From Pontibacter litorisediminis (GTDB lineage: Bacteria; Bacteroidota; Bacteroidia; Cytophagales; Hymenobacteraceae): a stretch of 64,000 nucleotides of DNA. Below are positions 8,208 through 17,090 of this stretch, one piece after another. A program made the translations under genes and the position numbers. The stretch is from contig NZ_JARDUA010000007.1 in NCBI RefSeq assembly GCF_029360645.1, forward strand, positions 1-64,000, in the 5' to 3' direction. The notes beneath the pieces were generated by a model. It was not told the origin of the DNA. It did no database searches and saw nothing but the letters and a program-made list of their open reading frames with translations. Numbering within the stretch: the first letter of the stretch is position 1; the number at the start of each line of letters is the position of its first letter.

Positions 8208-9617
8208 CTACCTCACCACCCCCTTCATCCAATCACTAATTACCTCCAAAGCCGCTGGGGCGAAGGTTTCCTCCAACTGCCCATACTCTGCCGGGCCACC
8301 CGTTTTGGCCGTCTGGAAGAGGTGATTGAGGTTGGGCATCTCCCTGATCGTATACTTTTTATTGCCGCCGGCTTTCAGGGCTTTCTCGGTGGCGGGCAGG
8401 TTCTGCTGGTAAGGCACCTGCAGGTCTTTGGTGCCGTTCAGGGCCAGTACCGGCATTTTCAGTTGCTGCAGTGCAGGAGCGGGGTCGTACGCCAGGTAAT
8501 AGCGCATCCAGGGCGAGCTGAGTTGAGCCACGATCGCTTGCTCGGCTCTATCGGTGAGGCCGAGTTGCTGCTGTTCCTGCGGTGTCAGTTTCGCTTTTGC
8601 CTCCTGCTCCAACTGGCGTATCTGCTCGGCGGCTTTATTTGTGTCTTTTTCGGTAGCGGCCACTCTAAACTGGGCCTCGCGGAGGCTTAGGTACTTCTGC
8701 AGCTGCTCCTGCGGCACACCGGCGTTCCCCAGCAGGGCCTTGTTCTGCGCCACGAGCAGCTCGGTGCCCGGCACGGCATTGCCTGCCAATAACACCACAA
8801 AGGCTACGGTTGGATTTTTAGAGGCAACTTCTGAAGCGATCAGCGCACCTTCGCTGTGGCCCAGCAGGCCTACTTTCTTCTTATTTATAAGTTGGTGGTT
8901 CTTCAGGTAAGTATAGGCAGCGGCGGCATCCGTGGAAAAATCCGCGGTAGTGGAGGAGGCAAAATCGCCACCTGATTTACCCGTGCCGCGGTCGTCGAGG
9001 CGCAGCACGGCAAAGCCCTGTCGGGTGAGGTAATCGGCCAGCACCAGAAACGGCTTATGGCCCAAAATGGTCTGGTCGCGGTCCTGGGGGCCGGAGCCGG
9101 TGAGCAACAACACGGCAGGGTGCGGGCCTTTACCCTGTGGTATCGTCAGCGTGCCAGCCAGTGTAATACCGGCTGCCTTGTTCTCCACGGTTACCTCCGT
9201 CTCCTGGTAAGGGTAGGGCTTCGTGGGCTCCTGCGGTCGTTTCATCGCCTCGGCGGCAGCGCCACTCTTTAACTGCAGCGCAAAGCTTTGGCCACCCTGC
9301 TGCCACTGCCCGTCTATGGTCTGGGCGTCGGTACGCTTGCCTACGTAGGCCGCACCAATGTTCTTCATGTCGATGTAGAGGCTGTCCTGCACCTGCCGCA
9401 CCTGCTGCACGGGTATGCCCGTGGCGCCTTGCTTGGGGCTGTCCATGGTGGCGGTAAGGCTACCGTCCTCGGCAGTACGGATATGGAAAACAAGGGGCAG
9501 CTCAGTGCCCATTACCTTCAGGGAGCCGTTCCAGTCGCCGGTAAGTGGCGGAGCTTGTTGTGCCATGGTGGCTGTCGAGGCAAAGAGTAGCAGTAGGAGG
9601 AAAAGAAGTTTGTCCAT
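8208..9617 (-). CDS. Secreted alpha/beta hydrolase (esterase-like)
   Basis: A 469-residue exported hydrolase. The signal peptide (MDKLLFLLLLLFASTATMAQ) is followed by a beta-rich N-terminal domain (about 25-120) and an alpha/beta hydrolase domain. Oxyanion region LLTGSGPQDRD (171-181), nucleophile Ser255 in GHSEG, probable acid Asp398 in NGTKDLQVP and His432 in NLNHLF. The layout resembles EstD-type esterases; the natural substrate is not known. It lies 18 bp downstream of the 127-residue gene on the same strand and probably shares its transcript. Confidence 0.88.
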   Translation of the reverse strand: MDKLLFLLLLLFASTATMAQQAPPLTGDWNGSLKVMGTELPLVFHIRTAEDGSLTATMDSPKQGATGIPVQQVRQVQDSLYIDMKNIGAAYVGKRTDAQTIDGQWQQGGQSFALQLKSGAAAEAMKRPQEPTKPYPYQETEVTVENKAAGITLAGTLTIPQGKGPHPAVLLLTGSGPQDRDQTILGHKPFLVLADYLTRQGFAVLRLDDRGTGKSGGDFASSTTADFSTDAAAAYTYLKNHQLINKKKVGLLGHSEGALIASEVASKNPTVAFVVLLAGNAVPGTELLVAQNKALLGNAGVPQEQLQKYLSLREAQFRVAATEKDTNKAAEQIRQLEQEAKAKLTPQEQQQLGLTDRAEQAIVAQLSSPWMRYYLAYDPAPALQQLKMPVLALNGTKDLQVPYQQNLPATEKALKAGGNKKYTIREMPNLNHLFQTAKTGGPAEYGQLEETFAPAALEVISDWMKGVVR

Positions 9618-9635
9618 TGTTTTAGGAAGTGTAGA

Positions 9636-10019
9636 TTATCTGTATCTCTGAAAAATATGCAGCTGTAGCTGCGACGCCTCTGCCAACAGCTGCACATTCG
9701 TCCCCTCCACATCGTCAAACGCTAGCTGAAAGCCGTCTTCGTAGCCAAATTGGTTGGTCATGCGCCAAAGCCAGGCAATCTTTTTGCGCTGGTTAGAGAC
9801 TTGGGTAAAGCTGTACTGCTGCTCCAGCGCCGCAAAATCCAGCTCCGGAAGTACGGAAAGCACGACTTCATCCGTATCCTCATTTACACTAATTACCAGC
9901 CATACTTCCTCCACCCGAAACACCACCTGCTGCAGCCATCCATAGGTTAGTTCGTGCAGCGCGAGGGCTTGGGTTACTTCTTTTCCGGTAAGGTTGTCGA
10001 GGTCTATCGGGCTTTCCAT
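9636..10019 (-). CDS. Conserved-looking small protein, function unknown
   Basis: 127 residues, acidic, no signal peptide and no membrane segment. It begins MESPIDLDNLTGKEVTQALALHE and ends LLAEASQLQLHIFQRYR. I do not recognise the family. Codon use matches the neighbours, and the close spacing to the downstream hydrolase gene suggests a shared transcript. It is divergent from the AraC regulator across 95 bp. Confidence 0.7.
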   Translation of the reverse strand: MESPIDLDNLTGKEVTQALALHELTYGWLQQVVFRVEEVWLVISVNEDTDEVVLSVLPELDFAALEQQYSFTQVSNQRKKIAWLWRMTNQFGYEDGFQLAFDDVEGTNVQLLAEASQLQLHIFQRYR

Positions 10020-10114
10020 TTCCTTTCTAAGATAGAAAATTATACTTTGCCGAACTACAACTGCACCCAGGCAGGGGATTTTATTATTTTTACAGCGATT
10101 TACACGTTAGCCTA

Positions 10115-11137
10115 ATGACACCCGAAACTCATTCTCTCAGTGCGCCTTCGGTAGGGATGCTGCTGCATGTGCTGCGCCAGCAGGGGCTGGATGTGGAGGC
10201 CATCTGCCAGCAGGTGGGGCTGGACCAGCGGCTGGTACAGGATGTGAATGCCCGCGTTTCGGTGGAGACGGTGCAGGACCTGTGGAACGCCGCCATTGCC
10301 GCCTCTCAGGACCCGGACCTGGCGCTGCATGTGGCGGAAAGTATAAACCCTACCTCCATGGGTACGATTGCCTATGTGATGATGAACGCGCCCACGCTGC
10401 ACGAGTCGCTGCTAAAGCTGTGCAAGTACCAGGACGTGATCTGTGGCGCGATCCGCACCAGCCTGGAGGTGCAGGGGCAGCAGGCACTCGTAAAGCTGCA
10501 GGCTGTTAGCCCGGCGCTGCTGCACCCGCGCAATGCCCTGGACTCGGAGCTGGTGATCTACAAAAACGCCTTCTCGGCACTGGTGGGGCAGGAGCTGAAG
10601 TACAAGCAGGTGTTGTTCGCGTACCCCAGGCCGGCAAGTATAAAAGAGCACGAGCGGATATTTGCCGGTGCGGAACTGGTGTTCGGCGCCAAGTATAGCG
10701 GGCTTGTTTTTAGTGCGGACTATCTGAGGCTGCCGGTGGTAACGGCGAACCCTGAGCTCAGTCAGTTCTTCGAGAAGTATGCTGAGGATTACCTGCAGAA
10801 GCTGCACGAGCCTAAATCCGTACGGGAGCGGGTGCAGCGGGAGATCGTGCACCTGTTGAAGGGGGAGGAGCCAAGTATCAACACCGTGGCCCGCAGCCTG
10901 GCCATGAGCGTACGCAGCCTACAGGGCAAGCTAAAGGAGGAAGGCACTACCTACCAGACCTTGCTGGACGAGGTGCGCAGGCAAATAGCCGTCAAGCACC
11001 TGCAGGACAACCAAAGCACCATCACCGACATCGCCTACCTGCTCGGCTACTCCGAACCCAGCGTTTTCACGCGCTCCTTTAAAAAGTGGACGGGCATGCC
11101 ACCGGCTGCCTACCGCCAGCGCATGGCAGCAGCTTAG
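10115..11137 (+). CDS. AraC family transcriptional regulator
   Basis: A 340-residue DNA-binding regulator. The N-terminal ~200 residues match the Arabinose_bd-type ligand domain of the OruR/ArgR-like group (DPDLALHVAESINPTSMGTIAYVMMNAPTL). The C-terminal domain has two helix-turn-helix units: INTVARSLAMSVRSLQGKLKEEG and ITDIAYLLGYSEPSVFTRSFKKWTGMPPAAYR, the latter a textbook AraC signature. The ligand is unknown. Its target could be the divergent operon at 8208-10019, which is inference from position only. Confidence 0.92.
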   Translation: MTPETHSLSAPSVGMLLHVLRQQGLDVEAICQQVGLDQRLVQDVNARVSVETVQDLWNAAIAASQDPDLALHVAESINPTSMGTIAYVMMNAPTLHESLLKLCKYQDVICGAIRTSLEVQGQQALVKLQAVSPALLHPRNALDSELVIYKNAFSALVGQELKYKQVLFAYPRPASIKEHERIFAGAELVFGAKYSGLVFSADYLRLPVVTANPELSQFFEKYAEDYLQKLHEPKSVRERVQREIVHLLKGEEPSINTVARSLAMSVRSLQGKLKEEGTTYQTLLDEVRRQIAVKHLQDNQSTITDIAYLLGYSEPSVFTRSFKKWTGMPPAAYRQRMAAA

Positions 11138-11270
11138 GTTTTGCAGGTGACGTTTCACCCTTCTCTCCCCTTCAGGAGTAAAACTGCTCCCCCTGAAAGT
11201 AGGGTTGAAACCCCTGCTATTTTGTGAAGAAGCTTGGTAGAAGGGGAGCCTAGACTGTTGCTCCTGGCCC

Positions 11271-11294
11271 ACAAGATCCTTTCAGGATGACAAA
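11271..11294 (+). repeat. Short palindromic word, copy 1
   Basis: ACAAGATCCTTTCAGGATGAC, a GATCCT/AGGAT hairpin. A close variant lies at 47632-47656 (ACAAGATCCTTAACAGGATC). Both are intergenic. It may be a small dispersed element or chance. Confidence 0.4.
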
Positions 11295-11401
11295 AAAGGA
11301 ATGGAAAAGCGCAGCTCTAAGAGGGCGTTTCTTATGCTGAACCAACTCCCCTCCTGAGGCGGGCAGCGGCTGCTGGAGGTATAAATTCCAGCATTAGTTT
11401 A

Positions 11402-11409
11402 TACCTTTG
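11402..11409 (+). promoter_or_regulatory. Bacteroidota -7 element for the DUF1684 lipoprotein
   Basis: TACCTTTG, an exact TAnnTTTG match, 35 bp upstream of the ATG. A clear TTG -33 element is not seen. Confidence 0.6.
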
Positions 11410-11444
11410 CACCTGCATCCATACATAACACATCAGCCGACACC

Positions 11445-12368
11445 ATGAAAAAACACCTTATCGCCGCGACACTGGCCGGTTTTATACTTTCCTCCTGCTC
11501 CGAATCGCAGCCAGCCGACACACAAGGTATAAATCAGGCTGCTGAGGCAGACTCAGGTTATGTGGCAAGTATAGATGCCTGGCACGCCACGCGGGTGCAG
11601 AACCTGCAGAAGGAGGACGGATGGTTGGCACTGGCGGGGCTATACTGGCTGGAGCCGGGCAGCAACAGCTTTGGCAGTGCCGAAAGCAACAAAATCGTTT
11701 TCCCGGAAGGGAAGATAGCGGCACAGGCCGGGGAGTTCGTGCTGGAAGGGAACGTGGTAAAGCTGCAGCCAGCTCATGGCGCAGGAATAACTCTGGACGG
11801 AGAACCGGTACAGCAGGAGGCGGAGGTGTATGCCCCTGCCATGGAGCAGCCAGCCGAAATGCGTCACGGCTCTTTAAAGTGGGTGGTGATCCAGCGCGGC
11901 GACAAGTATGCTGTGCGGCTGTGGGATGCAGAGAGCGAGGCGCGCAAGAGTTTTGCTGGCCTGGAGCGTTACCCGGTGCAGCCGGAGTGGAGGCTGGAGG
12001 CTAGGCTGGAACAGAACCCGCTGCCAAAACAGATCCCGATCACCAACGTGCTGGGGCAGACTTCGCAGGAGCCGTCGCCGGGGGCGGTGGTGTTTAGGGT
12101 AGACGGCCAGGAGTACCGCCTCGATGCGCTGGAGGAGGGCGAGGAGCTGTTCATCATCTTCGCCGACAAAACCAACGGCACCGACACCTACGGTTCGGGC
12201 CGTTATTTATACATGCCCAAGCCCGACAGCAGCGGCAAAACTTACATCGACTTCAACAAGGCCTATACGCCGCCCTGCGCCTTCACCGGCTATGCCACCT
12301 GTCCGTTGCCACCGCGCCAGAACTTCCTGCCTATAGCCGTTACCGCCGGCGAGAAAAGCGAACACTAG
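11445..12368 (+). CDS. DUF1684 domain lipoprotein
   Basis: A 307-residue lipoprotein: signal peptide with lipobox LSSC (Cys18), a short linker, then the DUF1684 domain. Characteristic stretches are WHATRVQNLQKEDGWLALAGLYWLEPG, a central VIQRGDKYAVRLWD, and near the end ADKTNGTDTYGSGRYLYM with DFNKAYTPPCAFTGYATCPLPP. The family has no settled biochemical function that I can state. It is a single gene with its own promoter. Confidence 0.9.
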   Translation: MKKHLIAATLAGFILSSCSESQPADTQGINQAAEADSGYVASIDAWHATRVQNLQKEDGWLALAGLYWLEPGSNSFGSAESNKIVFPEGKIAAQAGEFVLEGNVVKLQPAHGAGITLDGEPVQQEAEVYAPAMEQPAEMRHGSLKWVVIQRGDKYAVRLWDAESEARKSFAGLERYPVQPEWRLEARLEQNPLPKQIPITNVLGQTSQEPSPGAVVFRVDGQEYRLDALEEGEELFIIFADKTNGTDTYGSGRYLYMPKPDSSGKTYIDFNKAYTPPCAFTGYATCPLPPRQNFLPIAVTAGEKSEH

Positions 12369-12666
12369 GAGTTAGAGGGCTAAAGAGTTAACGAGTGCCG
12401 CCGCAAGTTTAGCGGTAGCGTAATTTGTGCATGAGGCAAGTCTGTAACATGCTTTCTGCGGAGCAGAAAAGGATAGTTAGCCGAGGTACTCCAATGTTTG
12501 CCATAGCTAAAGTATAGCCTGCGCCTTTAAAGTCCTTGCTTCTACAAAGCAGCTAAAACTGCTGCTTATTTAGCAACAACATACGCTGAGGTTAACTGCG
12601 GCAGAAAGTATAAAGACACAACGTATTGTGGCTCTACAGCCTCAAACTTTCTAACTTCCAAACTCT
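12369..12666. other. Intergenic region between convergent genes
   Basis: About 300 bp. Both ends carry GAGTTAGAG-type strings (12368-12395, and 12645-12680 in inverted orientation); similar strings occur near 52950 and 54530. No gene and no strong T-tailed hairpin found. Confidence 0.5.
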
Positions 12667-13620
12667 CTAACTCTTCCTGTGCCACTCCAGCGTCTCGGCT
12701 ATGGCCTGCTGCATGGGTGTGCGCTGTAGGTGGGGCAGGGCCTGGCGCAGTTTGTCGTCGTTTAGCAGGATGGTGTTTTGCCAGAGGTAGCCCATCTCGC
12801 TGATCTCGCGCATGTCTTTGGAGAAGATTCCCATCAGCTTAAAGAGCCAGCCCGGGTATACTTTATACTTGGCGTTGGTGCCCGCTATTTCGGCTATCTG
12901 CGCCTGCCACTGTTTTATGCTGGGTACCACCTCCCCGGCATAGTTATATTCGGCGTATGGTGGCAGTTGCGGCAGCTTTGCCAACTCGTAAAAGGCGCGG
13001 GCTGCATCAGGTGTGTACACCAGTTGGTGCGGGAGGTCGTTGCGGTAGAGCCAGGGCATGGGTTTGCCTGCCAGCGCTCCTTTAAAGATAGGCGCAATTC
13101 CCTCATTCATCACGTTTGGCCCCCAGAAGTCGGGCAGGCGCAGGGTGATAACGCGGCACTTGTTCTGCTCTGCCGCCAGGCGCAGCATCTGCTCCAGCTT
13201 TACCCGTATGGCTCCCTTTTTAGTGATGGGTCTCTGGGGTGTGCTTTCCCGGATGACCTCAATTAATCCAAAATTATATATGTTTCCCGGGAAAAAAATC
13301 GTAGCTTTGTTTATGGCCGCGGCCTCAATCACATACTGCGTTACACGCTCCATGTTGCCTTGCCACTTTCCGTAAGGGTAGTTTACCCCATGAAAGATGT
13401 GCGTCGCTTCTGCTCCCAGCTTCTTCAGCAGTTCACCGTCTTGCGCGTCTCCTTCTACCAGCTGTAGCGTGGGCCATTGGCCAAATAACTTTTGCGCCTT
13501 CTGTTTGTTCCGTACCAGCAGCGTTACCTGCTCCTGGTGCTGCAAAAGCTCTTGTGTAAAGGCATACCCGATACTGCCTGTTCCGCCAAGTACTAAAAAT
13601 TTGAAGGTGTCTGTAGCCAT
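12667..13620 (-). CDS. NAD(P)-dependent epimerase/dehydratase family protein
   Basis: Extended/atypical short-chain dehydrogenase of 317 residues. The Rossmann motif GGTGSIG is at about 12-18, followed by LLVRNKQKAQKLFGQWP (cofactor specificity loop). HGVNYPYGKW and FFPGNIYNFG replace the usual catalytic context, with no clear YxxxK, so it may be a non-classical reductase or NAD(P)-binding protein. The substrate is unknown. A TACCTTTG -7 element lies 27 bp upstream. Confidence 0.85.
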   Translation of the reverse strand: MATDTFKFLVLGGTGSIGYAFTQELLQHQEQVTLLVRNKQKAQKLFGQWPTLQLVEGDAQDGELLKKLGAEATHIFHGVNYPYGKWQGNMERVTQYVIEAAAINKATIFFPGNIYNFGLIEVIRESTPQRPITKKGAIRVKLEQMLRLAAEQNKCRVITLRLPDFWGPNVMNEGIAPIFKGALAGKPMPWLYRNDLPHQLVYTPDAARAFYELAKLPQLPPYAEYNYAGEVVPSIKQWQAQIAEIAGTNAKYKVYPGWLFKLMGIFSKDMREISEMGYLWQNTILLNDDKLRQALPHLQRTPMQQAIAETLEWHRKS

Positions 13621-13646
13621 GTTGCTTTGTGTTTGTGTTTATACGG

Positions 13647-13654
13647 CAAAGGTA
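13647..13654 (-). promoter_or_regulatory. Bacteroidota -7 element for the SDR gene
   Basis: TACCTTTG on the minus strand, exact TAnnTTTG, 27 bp upstream of the ATG at 13620. Confidence 0.55.
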
Positions 13655-13821
13655 TGGCTATCAATAGCTTTTGTGCCTGGCGGATGCCGCAAATAACTTG
13701 ACCAATCGCGCAAAGCGGCATTGCCTGTTTCGCCTGCGCAGCAAAGGCAGCGGAACTATTTAATGTAGAGATTTGTAAATATATAGTTGAGAAGATATTC
13801 CAGAACCAACATAGAAACGAT

Positions 13822-14481
13822 ATGATAGATACGACAATGGCAAAATCAGTAATTACTCCCGAGCATCTCCAAAAGGCAATCAGTTACGCGCAGTACCGCG
13901 ACATGATAGACAAACTGCTGGCTGAGAATAAAACTACCGGCACAAACCACTCCGAGGCAATGGTAGAGTATACCCGCATGAACATGCAGCGCATGCGCCG
14001 TGTGGAGAAAACTGTGTTGGAGGATGAACTGGTGCAGGTGATGCTGAGCGTGCAGACCCACATGACGTGGGTGGTGCTGACAGAGGCTTGGTGCGGCGAT
14101 GCAGCGCAGTGCTTGCCGGCCATCGTTAAGATTGCCGATGCCTCCCCGCTTATTGAGGTAAAGCTGCTGTTGCGCGACGAAAACCCGGACATCATGGATG
14201 CTTACCTGACCAACGGCGGCCGTTCCATTCCGAAGCTCATCGTCTTAAAATCGGATTCAATGGAGGAGCTTGGCACTTGGGGACCACGCCCGGAGCCGGC
14301 ACAGCAGCTGTTCCTGGAGATGAAGGCGCAGGATGCCCCTTACAGCGAGTTCGCCGAGAAGCTGCACGCCTGGTATGCCAAAGACAAGAGCCGCTCGCTG
14401 CAGCAGGAGTTTATTCAGTTGATCAGGAACTGGTCTAAGCTAACGGCACCTGCCGATATGAGCGTAAACCGCTGCTCGTAA
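13822..14481 (+). CDS. Thioredoxin family protein (Thioredoxin_9 type)
   Basis: A 219-residue cytoplasmic protein. After a helical N-terminal region (to about 80) comes a thioredoxin-like core: TWVVLTEAWCGDAAQC, whose two cysteines are separated by five residues rather than the CxxC of classic thioredoxins, then VKLLLRDENPDIMDAYLTNGGRSIPKLIVL with the cis-Pro. This spacing is usual for the Thioredoxin_9 group, as I recall. Its redox partner is unknown. An in-frame ATG at 13837 is an alternative start. It stands alone between its own terminator and the divergent SDR. Confidence 0.87.
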   Translation: MIDTTMAKSVITPEHLQKAISYAQYRDMIDKLLAENKTTGTNHSEAMVEYTRMNMQRMRRVEKTVLEDELVQVMLSVQTHMTWVVLTEAWCGDAAQCLPAIVKIADASPLIEVKLLLRDENPDIMDAYLTNGGRSIPKLIVLKSDSMEELGTWGPRPEPAQQLFLEMKAQDAPYSEFAEKLHAWYAKDKSRSLQQEFIQLIRNWSKLTAPADMSVNRCS

Positions 14482-14506
14482 AGCTGACTATGCCATAAAG
14501 TATAAA

Positions 14507-14537
14507 AGGCTGCTCTACCTGGAGCAGCCTTTCTTTT
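14507..14537 (+). terminator. Terminator after the thioredoxin-like gene
   Basis: Stem AGGCTGCTC / GAGCAGCCT, loop TACCTG, followed by TTCTTTTTA. AAGTATA immediately precedes the stem. It lies between convergent genes and may serve both. Confidence 0.85.
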
Positions 14538-14956
14538 TATCCTATCCCGCTGGTGGGCATGAGCACCAGGCGCCAGCCATCCGGGTCCTCTACCGTAACG
14601 GCTCCTTTCTCTTTCCAGTAAGGGCTCTCCGGCTCCACCTCCAGGTAACCCAACTGTACCAGCCGCTGCACTACACTGCTTAGCCTCTTCCGGTCGGGGA
14701 TGTAGAGCACCAGCAGGTTGTCTTTGCTTGGGGCGGGGCAGGGGCTGCCCTCCTCGTGCTGCGTAAACTCCAGATGATAGGCAAAACCGGGCAAGCCCAG
14801 CATAAGGCCATCGTAGCCGTTGTGGTTTTCAAAGCCGCCCAGTTTGCGCAAGCCAAGCCCTTGGCAGTAGAAGCGCTCTATCTCCTGCAGCTTGTCGGTG
14901 GGGCGGGCTATTCTTACCTGCGCCACGGGCAGTTCCTCAGGCCAAGGTTGGTCCAT
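14537..14956 (-). CDS. VOC family protein (glyoxalase/bleomycin-resistance fold)
   Basis: 139 residues, two beta-alpha-beta-beta-beta halves. VAQVRIARPTDKLQEIERFYCQGLGLRKLG opens the first half, YHLEFTQHEEG gives a possible metal ligand, and VTVEDPDGWRLVLMP closes the second half with the usual E-DPDG motif. The reaction is unknown; the family includes glyoxalases, dioxygenases and resistance proteins. Confidence 0.87.
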   Translation of the reverse strand: MDQPWPEELPVAQVRIARPTDKLQEIERFYCQGLGLRKLGGFENHNGYDGLMLGLPGFAYHLEFTQHEEGSPCPAPSKDNLLVLYIPDRKRLSSVVQRLVQLGYLEVEPESPYWKEKGAVTVEDPDGWRLVLMPTSGIG

Positions 14957-14985
14957 TTTCTAATATTATGAATAAGCGATACACC

Positions 14986-16974
14986 CTACCTGACCGAGCT
15001 GGTTACCACAGGCTGTAGGTTTACTACCTCCACATCCACAATCTTATCACCTACCTCCAGGCGGTGCACCACGTCCATGCCGTCAATAACCTTGGCAAAG
15101 ATCGTGTAGCGGCCATCCAGGTGCGGGGCGGGCGAATGGGTGATGAACCACTGGTTGCTCTCCGTGTCTTTGCCGGCAGAGGCCATGCCTACGTAGCCTT
15201 CAAAGTAGTGCATCGGGGCAAACTCAGAGCGGATAGAGTAGTCGGAACTGCCCCAGCCGTCGCCGCGCTTGTCGCCACCCTGCGCCACGAAGTTCGGTAC
15301 CACCCTGTGGAAGTATAAATTGTTGAAGAAATCCTGCTGCGTGAGCTCCACAAAGTTGGCCACGGAGCCGGGGGCATCTTCCACAAAAAGCTGCAGGGTA
15401 ATGCTGCCCTTCTCAGTGCGCAGCAGCACCTGCTGGTTCGGGTGGATGGCTTTCACCAGCTCCCAGTCTATTGGGTGGGTGAACGGGTTCTGCGGCGTCT
15501 CGCTCTCCTGCTTGCCGCTCAGGTAGTCAATGGTTTTCTGCAGCTCAATGTTGGTCTCCATGTCGCGGGGCAGCTGCAGCTTTTGCTGTGCCTGGCCCAG
15601 AAAGGCATAGTTGCTGTACTGGCTGCGCAGGTTAAGCTTGGGGTCGCGGATGGCGGCGGCGGCCATGCCTACCAGTGCCACATCGCCGGAGGCAACCGCG
15701 TGCCTGAAAATATCAGCAAAGGGTGCCTCCAGTCTCCTCGGAAAGTCAGGCTGCTGGCGCATCAGGATCAGGGCCTCCATGCCGGTGGTGGCGATAACAG
15801 GCTCCTCCGCCAGGAAAACCTGCTCGGCTATAAACTCATAGTTGTTAAAGTCGCCGGAGAGGGCCTTGAGCAGGTGCGCCTTGTCGTAAGCGGTGCGGGT
15901 GTTCTGGTATTGTTGCTTGTAGCGCGGGTTCAGGTACGTACGGTTCTGCGCCTGGCTGTTTTTCAGGATCACCCAGATAACGTTGCTGCGCACGCGGGCG
16001 TCGAGCAGGTTAGGCAGCACCTCCAGCAGCGCCTGGGCCGGAACACCGGCGTTGTTAGCCACCAGAAACTCCGAGGTGGCCACTGCCGTGTTGATGCTTT
16101 GGTCCTGCAGGGCAGCCAGCACGGCCTTGCTGATCTCGGAGAACTCCAGCCCGGCCATGGAGCGCACGGCACTCAGGCGCACGCGGTAATCAGGGTCGCT
16201 CTGCGCAATGTTGGAAAGGAAGCCAGCCTTGTCCAGCGCCCTTACCTTTGCCAGCGCCTGCGCGGCTGCCATACGCACTTCCGGCGCTTTGTCTGAGGTA
16301 GCGGCATTTAGCACCTGCTGGCGGTATTGTGTCAGGTCTAGCTTTGGAGTGCGGGCCAGAAAATGCGCGGCAGCCAGGCGTGCCTCGTAAATGGAGGCCG
16401 GCGCCAGCAACTCAACGGCCTGCTGCACCACCTGCTGGTTTTGCTGCTGGCGCAGGCCCAGGCGGTAAATACCCCATGCCTGCCCAGCCAGTGCCTCAGG
16501 GCTTGTGGCCTTATAGTTGGCTAGGAAATCGGCTGCCTGGGCGGTGCCTACCTTGCCCAGCGCCTCCAGCAACTGTGCCTGCACCTCCGGGGCCTGCTCC
16601 TCCTTCAATTGGTTTATGATCTCGCCCTCGGCACGGCTGTGCCCGGTTTGGCCCAGGGCGTAAGCAGTGGCTTCGCGCACAGCGGCCACGGAGTCGTGCA
16701 GCAGGGGCTGTAGGGTTGCCAAAGCGGCGGTGTCCTGCACGGAGGCAAAGGCCAGTGCCGCATGGCGGCGGTAAGAGGCATTCGGGTTGCTTAGGTACGG
16801 CAGCAGCCCGGTTGTATTGCGCTCATCCTGCAAAGTATAAATTTGCTGCAGGGTTATGTCGCCGAACTTATTGTTGGCCGGCTGCAGCGTGCTGGTGGCG
16901 CTGCGCTGCAGGGGCAGGTATTGGCAGGAGGCAAGCGTGCCCAGGGCAAGCAGCCAGGTATAGCGTAGTTTCAT
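14986..16974 (-). CDS. HEAT-repeat lipoprotein with C-terminal cyclophilin domain
   Basis: A 662-residue lipoprotein: lipobox LASC (Cys17), then a long helical region of HEAT-like repeats (about 45-500; for example ASYRRHAALAFASVQDTAALATLQPLL and PEVRMAAAQALAKVRALDKAGFLSNI), then a cyclophilin-type peptidyl-prolyl isomerase domain (about 516-650). The PPIase core shows NLYFHRVVPNFVAQGGD, GYVGMASAGKDTESNQWFITHSPAPHLDGRYTIFAKV. It probably acts on envelope proteins in the periplasm or at the outer membrane, with the repeats as a docking surface; the partner is not known. Confidence 0.9.
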   Translation of the reverse strand: MKLRYTWLLALGTLASCQYLPLQRSATSTLQPANNKFGDITLQQIYTLQDERNTTGLLPYLSNPNASYRRHAALAFASVQDTAALATLQPLLHDSVAAVREATAYALGQTGHSRAEGEIINQLKEEQAPEVQAQLLEALGKVGTAQAADFLANYKATSPEALAGQAWGIYRLGLRQQQNQQVVQQAVELLAPASIYEARLAAAHFLARTPKLDLTQYRQQVLNAATSDKAPEVRMAAAQALAKVRALDKAGFLSNIAQSDPDYRVRLSAVRSMAGLEFSEISKAVLAALQDQSINTAVATSEFLVANNAGVPAQALLEVLPNLLDARVRSNVIWVILKNSQAQNRTYLNPRYKQQYQNTRTAYDKAHLLKALSGDFNNYEFIAEQVFLAEEPVIATTGMEALILMRQQPDFPRRLEAPFADIFRHAVASGDVALVGMAAAAIRDPKLNLRSQYSNYAFLGQAQQKLQLPRDMETNIELQKTIDYLSGKQESETPQNPFTHPIDWELVKAIHPNQQVLLRTEKGSITLQLFVEDAPGSVANFVELTQQDFFNNLYFHRVVPNFVAQGGDKRGDGWGSSDYSIRSEFAPMHYFEGYVGMASAGKDTESNQWFITHSPAPHLDGRYTIFAKVIDGMDVVHRLEVGDKIVDVEVVNLQPVVTSSVR

Positions 16975-17090
16975 GGATTTTTCTAATTGGCGCTTTAAGT
17001 TACTAAAATGCGCTGATATGCAGCAGCGGGACCAGTTTTGATATATAAGGAGGTTTTTATATTTTTAGACGGAAAACCATCTGTGCCCTT

